Made by a program: the position numbers and the translations under genes
From: Strigops habroptila
Lineage: Eukaryota > Chordata > Aves > Psittaciformes > Psittacidae
Length of the DNA: 64,000 nucleotides
Direction of reading: 5' to 3'
Assembly (NCBI RefSeq): GCF_004027225.2
Contig: NC_046358.1
Location: 8,897,284 to 8,961,283, forward strand
The notes under the pieces: model-generated
The model's input: the letters and a program-made list of their open reading frames with translations, nothing else
Database searches by the model: none
Told to the model about the DNA's origin: nothing
Shown here: piece after piece, positions 27,601 to 34,290 of the stretch
Numbering within the stretch: the first letter of the stretch is position 1
Layout: the number at the start of each line of letters is the position of its first letter

Positions 27601-30600
27601 TCAGTTACCTGTTGCAACTTTATGGACTCCACTTCTTGGACACCGATACAAGTGTCCATTATATGCTGTTCTGCTAAGACACTTCACTGTTCTAAAAACA
27701 GTGGGTTTGGCTATACGCAATTCAGGCTTATTCGCACAAAAGGATATGCTGGTCTACCTAAAGATAAAATTTTAAGCTAATTTAACTTAACATAAACTGA
27801 TGTAAAATTATAAGGACACACCATCTGGTCTAAGCAGGTTAATTCAGTTTAGGAGACGATAGATTTAAAACTGGAAGTAGCCACTGCAACTCCAAAATAA
27901 AACATCTGACTCAGATTTCATTAATCTCAAGAAATAACCTGCATATGAACATTAATACCCCCTCCGCACTACTACTTGATTACAACACAGCTACAGAGCA
28001 AGGCTCCTCATATGCATTTTCTCGACTATATAATAGCTCTGAATGAGACAAAACAAGATCTGAAACACTTCAGAATGCACAAGCACCTCTGTCACATTTT
28101 GCTTTCTAAGATTAAAATTCAAAATCAAGTTATTTTCCTGACTTTAAAGGATATATCCTAATAATAAAGCTTTTCTTTTCTTGTATACCACTACCCCGCT
28201 TACATCAATACTTTTCTATAGGAGTACTGACTGATGACAAAAGATTTTTTTTTCCAAAAACATTGCTGAGAAGGTAAACAAAAATTTGAAGACTTAGCAT
28301 AAATTAAAATCTTTGAAATATTTTAATATCTATATTAATATCTATAATTAATTAATTATATATATATCTACTATATATCTACTATTAATTAATATCTATA
28401 TTCCAGATAGCAGCCACCAAAGCAGGGAGGAGGCAAGCCGGGATTTGTTTAGAATACAGATGGACAATCAACCAAAGGGCTGGATCCAGCCTGCAAAGCA
28501 GGCTTTGTTAAGCCACCAGCATTGCCTGCTAGCCAACTACTAGACAAGCCAAGCCCAGCCCATCAGTCAGCCAAGCAAACCATGGATGCTGTTTGGAAAG
28601 AAAAGAAAGTAAACTTCAGTTTGGTAGTCAGTTTACTACTAGGTCAGTGGCAGTGCAGCCCAAATTCAGCCCTCTCTCTTTCAGGGCAGCTGAGCTGAGA
28701 AAGCAATACAGCCACTATAGAGAAGCAGAGGGCAGAGACGGGACCTGACTTCAACTAACGCAGTGAAACGCCAACTCAGGGACTTCTAAGTACAGTCACC
28801 CAAACTGAAGAGTTGGAGTTAAATGCACAAAAGAAACCACCGAGCTGGGCTGGGTTCAGAAGAGTTTATTACCCGAGTCATAACCATCCATCCCAGAATC
28901 AGGCTGGCTCCTGCAGAATAATTCAGGTAATCCTGCATCATGCACCCAGTGTTCTGGGAAGGTTTACTAGTTATGCGGCCAGACTTGGTGCTGCACTGCA
29001 ACCAACAGCACCCAAAGCTAGAGATGAAACAGGAAAGCAAAAGTCAGTCTGACTGGGCTGACACTGAGACTGATTTGACAAGCTCAGTAAGGCAGGAGCT
29101 CACTCCATTCAGCCACTTGTTTCTGCTCCACAGTCCCTCAACTTCTTGATTCTAGCACCACAGTGAATGGACACTCAGGCCAGCTGCATACAGTCAAAGC
29201 ACAAGTCAGTCAGGATACATCAGTTCCATCTAACTCGTACAGCAGTAAATTGGGTGTACTGCTTCCAGATTACAGGTATCTCTGGCATCAATATACTGAT
29301 TGCATTGCTTTGCTGCTGATTGCAACTATCACCCTCAGTACCTCTCTGACTCTCTACATGACTTTCAAGCTTAAGAGAGTGCCCAAGTCAGGTTATAAGT
29401 TTTGACACCATAATGCAATCAGATTACACTTTTACTAGTTTAAAAATCAAACTTTCTAATATAGGGAAAAAAATTCCACTCACAGGCCTGTGACAGTCAC
29501 AGAAACATGCTTCACTTTAGAAATAACTCTGTAGTTACAGACTGCATCCTTACAACTTGCAGATACCCTTACAACTCTGAGAGAAAAGGTACAACAAATA
29601 ACTGTTGTTGGCTTAGCACTGTCACCTGCAAGAGAAGTTCCACAAGTAAACACTTCCTTATTTATATTTTCCTAATTTTGTTAGTAGTGTGCAGCATCCT
29701 GCAAAACTTAAATATTCTACAGGCTTGCCAGTGCCCAACTTGAAAGGGTTGCACACCTATACTATATATTCAGGATGTTACAGGAAAATGTAACATAAAA
29801 CGTTACACGATCAGGTTTGTGATACATCTTTAGACTCCCTTTCTTAAATCAATAACCTTTGGGTTTTGAACTCCTCTAGCAAAAGTATTGGCAACATAGT
29901 AATCACTTCACAAGTTGCAAAGGAAAGCACAGAAGGCCCTTACCTACTACTGCTAGCCAGAGAGATTGAACACTGCTGTGTTCTGTAAGGGAATATTAAA
30001 CACATAAGTGCTTAAAGCAATTCACAGGAGAAGAGAGAGAATAATTCTATTCAGCAAATAAACAACTGTCTCCATCTACATCCCTTCAAAACTCCACTGT
30101 TTGTGGCTTCATTCACACTCTGCGGAACAATAATCTGTCACTGATCCTTTTTTGTTCCACAGTAGTCACCTTTAAGAAAGGCAAAGTCACAAAAAGGATA
30201 AAGATGCATGCATATGCTACAACATCTTAAGGACGCAGGACAGTCTCTGAAGCTTTCTAAAGTTTTAACTCGTTTAATTACGGAAAGGTCAAATGAAGAC
30301 ATGGGACAGGGCCCCCGTAGGAGATGCTGCGGGGAGCTGGCAACAAACCGCTTCCCTCTGGGCCGCCTGACAGGGGCTCGCCGGGCCCGGGACAGGGCTG
30401 GCTCCAAGGAGCAGAGGCAGCCGCCGCCGGGGCTGCGGCCAGCCCATGCCGCGGGGACCAGGCCTGTGCCGTGCCGCGCTCCCGAGGGGCCCGGACCCGG
30501 GCCGGGGCCAGACTCTGCCCGCAGCACAGAGGGGCTGCGGACCGCCCGCCCGCCCCAGGCCCACCGCCCGCGGCCGTTGCACGGTTATGCCTCGGCAGGT

Positions 30601-30914
30601 GCCGCCGCCGCTGCCACCCGCCGGCAACGACGGGCCCACAGCAGCTCGTTCCGCCCCTCCACGGCACCGCACTGCGGCCCCGCCACGGAGGACGCGGCCC
30701 CCTCGAGCGGGGCATACCGGCTCCCTCCGCGGCCGGAAAGGCTCGGCCGAGCGGCGGGGTCGCGGCACGGGCAGGGCGCAGGCTGCCCCCGAGCGGGGGT
30801 AGGGGGAACCGCGCCGGGCTGCGGCCTCACCATGGCTCGCTCCTGGGGCTGCACGGGGACGCGGCCGCCCGCTGCTCCCGCCGCGCCGGGGCCTCCGTCG
30901 CCTCCGTCCGCCAT
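448..30914 (-). CDS. UBR1: UBR1, E3 ubiquitin-protein ligase (N-recognin), 5' part: coding exons 1-12
   Basis: UBR1 binds proteins carrying destabilising N-terminal residues and, with an E2 enzyme, ubiquitinates them for proteasomal decay (Arg/N-degron pathway, cytosol). Twelve exons join in one open frame: 30831-30914, 19725-19981, 17584-17662, 15594-15704, 10001-10131, 8463-8601, 5730-5792, 5410-5533, 2684-2791, 2147-2235, 1251-1349 and 448-605 (1442 bp, 480 codons plus 2 bases). All introns are GT-AG. The product matches recalled vertebrate UBR1 nearly residue for residue from exon 2 on, and fits UBR1 rather than UBR2 (for example [12 protein letters not shown] and [14 protein letters not shown]). 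The UBR box covers about residues 98-169 with its Cys/His zinc ligands intact, and the ClpS-like N-domain about 226-300. The family is about 1750 residues long, so the linker, RING and autoinhibitory C-terminal parts lie left of the window. Nothing looks broken. Confidence 0.97.
1251..1349 (-). CDS. UBR1: UBR1 exon 11
   Basis: Residues 396-428, [20 protein letters not shown] then [13 protein letters not shown]. The 99-bp exon is phase 0 at both ends. The acceptor is TTTCTAG and the donor GTATGT. Confidence 0.96.
2147..2235 (-). CDS. UBR1: UBR1 exon 10
   Basis: Residues 366-395, [20 protein letters not shown] then [10 protein letters not shown]. The acceptor is CTTCACAG and the donor GTATGT. 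Confidence 0.95.
2684..2791 (-). CDS. UBR1: UBR1 exon 9
   Basis: Residues 330-365 plus one base, [20 protein letters not shown] then [16 protein letters not shown]. The acceptor CCCTATAG completes the Ser codon begun in exon 8. The donor GTTTGT is weak but the frame requires it. Confidence 0.94.
2792..5409 (-). other. UBR1: UBR1 intron 8
   Basis: Holds the LTR-like element at 4366-4941. The remainder is AT-rich, with a run of tataattta/ataatata words around 4000-4060 and otherwise nothing recognised. Confidence 0.75.
4366..4941 (+). mobile_element. LTR-like element, copy 1 (probable solo LTR)
   Basis: The 576-bp sequence starts TGTGGGC and ends GGTAACA. It carries AATAAA at 4869-4874 followed by a short R/U5-like segment, which is LTR layout. 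A close copy lies at 40438-41014. A 6-mer ACACTA occurs at 4359-4364 and 4939-4944, but it does not fit TG...CA ends and has no counterpart at copy 2, so the target duplication is unresolved. It lies in UBR1 intron 8, antisense to UBR1. No internal retroviral sequence is present. Confidence 0.7.
5410..5533 (-). CDS. UBR1: UBR1 exon 8
   Basis: Residues 289-329 plus one base, [20 protein letters not shown] then [21 protein letters not shown]. It is very close to the human sequence. The acceptor is CTCCTAG and the donor GTAAGC. Confidence 0.95.
5730..5792 (-). CDS. UBR1: UBR1 exon 7
   Basis: Residues 268-288, a 63-bp exon encoding [21 protein letters not shown], the closing part of the ClpS-like fold. 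It is phase 0 at both ends, so skipping would remove 21 residues in frame. The acceptor is TAAACAG and the donor GTAACT. Confidence 0.95.
6901..7988. mobile_element. CR1 LINE copy with inverted 5' part (twin-primed structure)
   Basis: The left part (about 6901-7175) is a CR1 3' end on the minus strand. Its tail shows on the plus strand as gaatcatagaatcatagaat, followed by the complement of the end of ORF2 and the 3' UTR. The right part (about 7176-7988) is CR1 reverse transcriptase on the plus strand, running from [10 protein letters not shown] to [11 protein letters not shown]. The two parts face each other, and about 100-200 bp of element sequence between them is missing. It lies in UBR1 intron 6. 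Confidence 0.85.
7168..7950 (+). pseudogene. CR1 reverse transcriptase fragment (ORF2)
   Basis: An open stretch encodes the RT core of a non-LTR retrotransposon. Motif A is in [14 protein letters not shown], motif B in [11 protein letters not shown], and the catalytic FADD at 7546-7557. It lacks an ATG start, the endonuclease domain and the C-terminal end, and a stop at 7948-7950 interrupts the conserved FWxP...[11 protein letters not shown] region. It is therefore a dead fragment although the RT core is uninterrupted, which suggests moderate age. Confidence 0.9.
8463..8601 (-). CDS. UBR1: UBR1 exon 6 (ClpS-like N-domain)
   Basis: Residues 222-267, with [20 protein letters not shown] followed by [22 protein letters not shown]. 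This is the core of the ClpS-homology N-domain, which binds bulky hydrophobic N-termini. The acceptor region reads CCCAGTAG, a tandem NAGNAG site. The second AG (exon edge 8601) gives exactly the family length; the first (edge 8604) would add one Ser. The donor is GTTAGT. Confidence 0.95.
8602..10000 (-). other. UBR1: UBR1 intron 5
   Basis: Holds the repeat-derived open frame at about 9000-9640. The rest carries nothing recognisable. Confidence 0.7.
9000..9640 (-). mobile_element. Probable dispersed-repeat ORF remnant (ORF1-like, family uncertain)
   Basis: A 173-codon open frame on the minus strand (9090-9611) contains [14 protein letters not shown] and [20 protein letters not shown] then [20 protein letters not shown]. 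This CxRC plus heptad-like coiled-coil pattern resembles open frames predicted many times from avian interspersed repeats, possibly CR1 ORF1 or an ERV. I recognise the style, not the exact family. It lies in UBR1 intron 5, sense to the gene, 0.5 kb from exon 6, and has no splice link to it. Confidence 0.4.
10001..10131 (-). CDS. UBR1: UBR1 exon 5
   Basis: Residues 178-220 plus two bases. The translation [10 protein letters not shown]...[10 protein letters not shown]...[11 protein letters not shown] matches the linker between the UBR box and the ClpS-like domain in human UBR1. The acceptor is TTTTACAG and the donor AG|GTGGGA, a weaker than average donor. Confidence 0.95.
10132..15593 (-). other. 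UBR1: UBR1 intron 4
   Basis: A 5.5-kb AT-rich intron. A G-run tract lies at about 11255-11281 and a tatatgta-type tract at 12650-12668. The 133-codon plus-strand frame at 13505-13906 has no recognisable domain and is judged spurious. Confidence 0.7.
15594..15704 (-). CDS. UBR1: UBR1 exon 4 (end of UBR box)
   Basis: Residues 141-177, starting [19 protein letters not shown]. The exon supplies C150, C152, C164 and H167 and the acidic D151/D154 that contact the N-terminal Arg or Lys in family structures. I chose donor GAA|GTAAGA over an internal CAG|GTTCTG because it restores the family length (HEPG-x3-G-x-x-KE). Confidence 0.95.
16183..16246 (+). mobile_element. CR1 3' tail fragment
   Basis: A short remnant contains ggactaggtgacctcct, gtcctttccaacctaa and the terminal attctatgaatc typical of CR1 3' ends. 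It lies in UBR1 intron 3, antisense to the gene. Confidence 0.8.
17584..17662 (-). CDS. UBR1: UBR1 exon 3 (UBR box core)
   Basis: Residues 115-140, [11 protein letters not shown]...HKNHRYK. The exon encodes the central zinc ligands C116, C122, C125, C128, H134 and H137, and the acidic D119 of the type-1 N-degron pocket. The donor is GTAGAA and the acceptor TTGCAG. The 79-bp length keeps the frame with both neighbours. Confidence 0.96.
18148..18174. repeat. 11-bp perfect inverted repeat, 5-base loop
   Basis: Arms TTTCAGGTATT and AATACCTGAAA flank CAAAT. It lies in UBR1 intron 2 and could form a small hairpin in DNA or RNA. No function is suggested. Confidence 0.7.
19725..19981 (-). CDS. UBR1: UBR1 exon 2
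   Basis: Residues 29-114. The exon runs from acceptor CTTGCAG to donor GTAAGA and ends inside an Arg codon (AG|A). It carries the conserved segment before the UBR box and the first UBR-box zinc ligands (C100 in LCGKVF and C113 in TTYSC). Confidence 0.95.
20779..20876. repeat. 49-bp tandem duplication
   Basis: Two adjacent copies (20779-20827 and 20828-20876) of a 49-bp unit starting cattgaggctcc and ending aacattgatttat differ at one base (caggcac versus cagacac). It lies in UBR1 intron 1 about 0.8 kb right of exon 2. Confidence 0.95.
26684..26734. repeat. A/C-rich low-complexity tract
   Basis: Runs of aaacaaac, ccccaaa and caaacaaacaaac. It lies in UBR1 intron 1. Confidence 0.8.
27056..27150. 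repeat. AT-rich tract with repeated tataaaata words
   Basis: Degenerate repeats of taaaatat and tatataaa lie immediately left of the CR1 fragment at 27153. Confidence 0.7.
27153..27378 (+). mobile_element. CR1 3' end fragment
   Basis: The 226-bp piece starts at gcaagaagtttcacctcaac, continues through the ORF2 end ([20 protein letters not shown] in one frame) and ends at ccttccaaccctaacaatcc with a degenerate tail. It is a 5'-truncated CR1 of a different subtype from the copy at 6901. It lies in UBR1 intron 1. Confidence 0.85.
28316..28402. repeat. AT-rich repeat (atctatatta / attaatta)
   Basis: Interleaved copies of tatctatatt, taattaattaa and tatatatat lie in UBR1 intron 1. Confidence 0.8.
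30831..30914 (-). CDS. UBR1: UBR1 exon 1 (coding part), start codon
   Basis: The exon encodes 28 residues beginning MADGGDGG and ending QERAM, followed by donor GTGAGG at 30830. The human protein also begins MAD and has 27 residues before the same splice point. The start is the ATG at 30914-30912 (context AAAATGG); the frame upstream is open but has only a GTG, no earlier ATG. The Gly/Ala/Pro-rich segment is not conserved with the human N-terminus, as is usual for this gene. The 5' UTR extends right into the CpG island; its end is not visible. Confidence 0.85.
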
Positions 30915-30917
30915 TTT
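30906..30917 (-). promoter_or_regulatory. UBR1: YY1-type motif overlapping the UBR1 start codon
   Basis: On the minus strand the bases read AAAATGGCGGAC, which fits the YY1 core AAnATGGCGG. Such sites downstream of the transcription start and over the initiator ATG are a known class in vertebrate CpG-island promoters. Binding is inferred. Confidence 0.55.
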
Positions 30918-33900
30918 GAGAGCGAGGGACGCGGCCGGCGTCGCCGTCACCGCCCGGAAGGAGCCGCCGCCGTCACCCGGCCGCTGTGCTGCGTCCGCAG
31001 CCCGCCCCCCGCGGCCGCCCGCGCCGCACCGCGCGCATGCTCCGTGGCGCCCAGGAGTGCCGGGCTGAGGTGCCGCCGCCCGCGGGCCCGGCTGAGCGCG
31101 GGAGGGGCGGCGGGTTGAGCCGAGCGCGGTCGCCTTGGCCCGGGTCGGCCCGGCCCGGCTCGGCTCGGCGCGGCCCGCTTCGGAAGCGCTGTGAGGAGCC
31201 CGGCAGGCCCGGACCCGTACGGCAGCGCCTCCTGGTACCCTCAGGAGGCCGAAGCAAAGCGCGTCCCCCGCGTCTGTCAGGACGGCTGACAGGCGAAACT
31301 TGTGTTGGTCCTGCCTGCAGAGTTACGCCGATAGAGTTCCTCTCCGGGCAATACAGTGTGGGTGTTTGTTTAGGGTCCTGCGTTGATAGCAAGATAATAG
31401 ATGAAGTAATTTTCATACACACTGATGCACAGTCATCCTACCTCAGCAGGCATGGCACATCTGCCATTTGGGCTAAGCGAAGGCAAAATGTTATGAACTC
31501 TGTACAAGCATAGGATGCAGCAGTAGCTTTAGGCACATGCCTGTCTCCAAGGTCAAAGCGTTTCCTCTGCACCTCCTTGCTGCAGCATGTCGTAACTGTT
31601 CTGGGTGCTCCGAGAGAAGATGAGGGTGTTTAGGAACTTGGTTGGTGTGTGACAGACCTGGCCTAAGAGCTGCTGGAAGTCTTGGGGATTGTTGCAAAAC
31701 AGTTTAGTTGTGCAATTCCCTGTGTTTGTGTCTTTCTAGGGATGGGGAAATAGGGAAGTAGCCATAGCTTGTACGTAGCCAGTAGCCTTGCAGGCATACA
31801 TACTAACCACCTGCCACATGTCTAGTTCCTTTGGTTTTAGAAGACTGCCTCCTTCCATTGCCTTCTTCCATGGAAGCCTGACTGCTTCAGGCCTCTGAGA
31901 TACTTTTCCTTGTTCCTCAGTTATCAGTATGGATGGGATAAAGTTTGCAGGTGACCTTTTCAGGTATATTCAAGAGATTTTTCTCATTGTACGTGGTCGC
32001 AGGTACCCTTCAAGTTCTTATGTCTTCAGAACATCCCACTGTAACTCTTCCGTAGTAGCTATCACTCATCTTCATCTTAAAAAGTCGCTGCAGACTTACC
32101 TCATTGAAATCTGCCACTTAAAATCACTGAGACAGGTTTAGGCACAAGTCTATTTTGCTATTAAGCCACTTAATAATTGCTTCAAAGCTTTATCTAGTTT
32201 TGTCGGTGCACGTTGCACCTTTGTGCTCCATTCTTTCTGGTATCATGGCTGACCACTAACCAGAAGCATTGTTTGCACAACAGCCGAGTTTAGACTGTGA
32301 TTACTGGAGTCCTCCTCATATCTTGACATAAACAGTAATATAATATAATCCAGCTTCTGATGCAGTTGAGCAAGAGAAGCAAGGCTGTGGTTCAAAGAGA
32401 GCAACAAACACACCCAAGAAGGGGGAGGGCTGCCTGCAGTCCCCTCACTGTGACACAAGTGTCTTTCTTGTGTGGCCATATCTTTTAGCTGAGCAACCAG
32501 GATGGTTTTGCTTTACTGTGGGACTTTTAGAAGAAGTTATGCTACTGTAAACCAGCTGCTTTAGCTGAACAATTGCATAGACTTATAAAACAAAATACTA
32601 CCAAAAAAGAGAAAGATTCGGAACCCACATAAGCTGGGAGATGGCAAAATAAGTGGCAGCAAACCTCTGACAAAACAAGTTGGCAGCACTACGCAGGCAG
32701 AAATGGCACAAAACACCAAGATCTCCATGGCTACTAAAGTAATATAGGGGAAATAAGAAGAACAAAACAGGAATTCAGATAATTTTTAATAGAGACAAAA
32801 TGCTGAAGCTTAGCAAAGCTTAGCAGTCCTGCTAGAGCTAAAATAAACTGGTACAGCTGCAGGAAGAAACTGAGCAAACCCCAGTTTTCAGGATTGCTCC
32901 CCAGGATTACCGGACTGCTGATCGCTGTTGGTTTAAAAATGGTTGTTTGGGGTGTTCTTTGGGGAAAGTAAGAAGCAGACAAGCAAGACGTAAGGCAGAT
33001 AAAAAACCAAAGCTAACATAAATCAAGTCCCACAAAGAGCAGCTAAATTAACAAGAACATCTGAGAAAGGATGTAATCCAGTCTAACTGGGAAGTTTCTC
33101 CTGAGCAATGCTAAAAATTAAATCTTTGTCCTATGACAAATTATATAAGAAAAGACAATGAAAATTAAGTAATATTGATTTCAAAACTTCTATCTGTAAA
33201 TTTGAGAATAAATACTACATTTAATATCAAAGAAAACAGTGGTGTAACGTGACAGAAGCTTTTTCAGCTTTAAGATGGTAAGCAAAACATCTCAACAGTA
33301 GATGTGGCAGCAGTTAGGAAAGCAGAGTTGGTAGCAAAGAATAACTTACCGATTATGAAACTCTACAGTTGCTATAGTAAGGTTTAGAATGGTGCATATG
33401 GGGCAAAAAAAATATGTTTGGAAGACCAAGAAAAGACTTCTAAATTATGTCTGGAGCAAAAAACCAAAACAAAACAAGAAAGGTCAATTGCCTAGATTTA
33501 TGAGCAGGTAAAATTACAAGTACTGACAGGAAAAAAAGAGTGAGTGTCAGTGTGCTGTACTTGGAAGAGAGCAGGATGAGGCACTGGTCTCTTCGTATGC
33601 CTGGGTTTTGTTCCAGCCGACCAAAGAAACGGCCCGAGACCTCCTTAGGGCACATGCTTCCCCCACATCGCCAAGACGGTTTAGGGACTACGGCAGGCCG
33701 CGCGTTCCAGGAAACGTTTCGGCCTGTAGCGTTTTAGCCGAGGCGTTTAACAGGCACCCCGGGGGCAGGCCGCTCCAGGCAGATCCCGCCGAAGGAGGGG
33801 AGCTCCCGCCCGCCGCCAGCGCTGCCATCGGTCCTCCGGGCCAACCACAGAGGAGAGGCAGGGGCGGCCCGATAAGCCGAGCCGGGGGGTGGGCCGCGAC

Positions 33901-33964
33901 GCGGAAGTGCTGAAGCCGGCGGCGCTGCCCGGCGGCGGGCAGGAGGGTCCGCCGGGGCGGGCGC
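30915..33964. other. Divergent intergenic region UBR1-TMEM62
   Basis: Two CpG-rich blocks are joined by about 2.3 kb of ordinary sequence (31320-33600) with no recognised exon or repeat. The true 5' UTRs of both genes must start inside this span, so the real gap between transcripts is shorter than 3.05 kb. Confidence 0.75.
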
Positions 33965-34290
33965 ATGGTGGCGGGGCGGCGCAGGATGCTGAAGCTGGCC
34001 GCGGGGCTGCTGGCGGCGGCCGCCGTGGCGCTGCTGCTGGATTGGTACGTGCCTTCGGGGGCGCCAACGCCCGCGGCGGGGCAGCGCTGGCGGGACCCCC
34101 GGCCCGCCCCCGGGGCGGAGGCCGCCAACCTGCTGTGGGTGGTGCAGGTGAGTGGGGCCGGGCCGGGGCCGCTCCCCGCCTTTCGGGGCCCATCGGGCTG
34201 CGGCGAGGGGGGGGCGAGAGGCTCTGGCACCTTCTGCCGGTAAATGTCCCCCTTTGCTGTCGCGGAGGCTCAGTGTCAAGTCGAAGTTAC
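33600..34290. promoter_or_regulatory. TMEM62: CpG island, TMEM62 promoter and exon 1
   Basis: This is a GC-rich, CpG-dense block around TMEM62 exon 1 with no TATA box. GGGGCGGG-type Sp/KLF sites lie just upstream of the ATG (around 33953-33961). The overlapping long open frames on both strands have no recognisable protein content. Confidence 0.85.
33965..34147 (+). CDS. TMEM62: TMEM62 exon 1
   Basis: Residues 1-61, ending NLLWVVQ before donor GTGAGT. ATG 33965 has C at -3 and G at +4. An in-frame ATG at 33986 (residue 8) has A at -3. Either places the hydrophobic anchor [15 protein letters not shown] near the N-terminus; the first gives a total length closest to human. Confidence 0.88.

Larger units (their letters stand above)
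19982..30830 (-). other. UBR1: UBR1 intron 1 (10.8 kb)
   Basis: A large first intron holding the 49-bp duplication (20779), low-complexity tracts (26684, 27056, 28316) and a CR1 fragment (27153). The unique remainder, including 28400-30200 where base composition is more balanced, shows no exon or RNA gene I can support. Confidence 0.75.
30300..31320. promoter_or_regulatory. UBR1: CpG island, UBR1 promoter and 5' end
   Basis: This is a dense GC- and CpG-rich block in an otherwise AT-rich window, covering UBR1 exon 1 and the sequence right of it. I see no TATA box. Candidate elements are an NRF-1-like GCGCATGC at 31033-31040 and a YY1-like site over the start codon. Long open frames in both directions here are a by-product of GC content. 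The transcription start is not determined. Confidence 0.85.

Noticed and set aside
28813-29405. Adjacent open frames, one with a hydrophobic stretch (around 29310)
   Set aside because: Short, mutually overlapping on both strands, with no homology recognised. A single hydrophobic run is not enough.
30208-31513. Several long overlapping open frames on both strands (up to 286 codons)
   Set aside because: They lie in a CpG island, are rich in Pro/Ala/Arg/Gly and have no recognisable domain. Only the 28 codons of UBR1 exon 1 have support.
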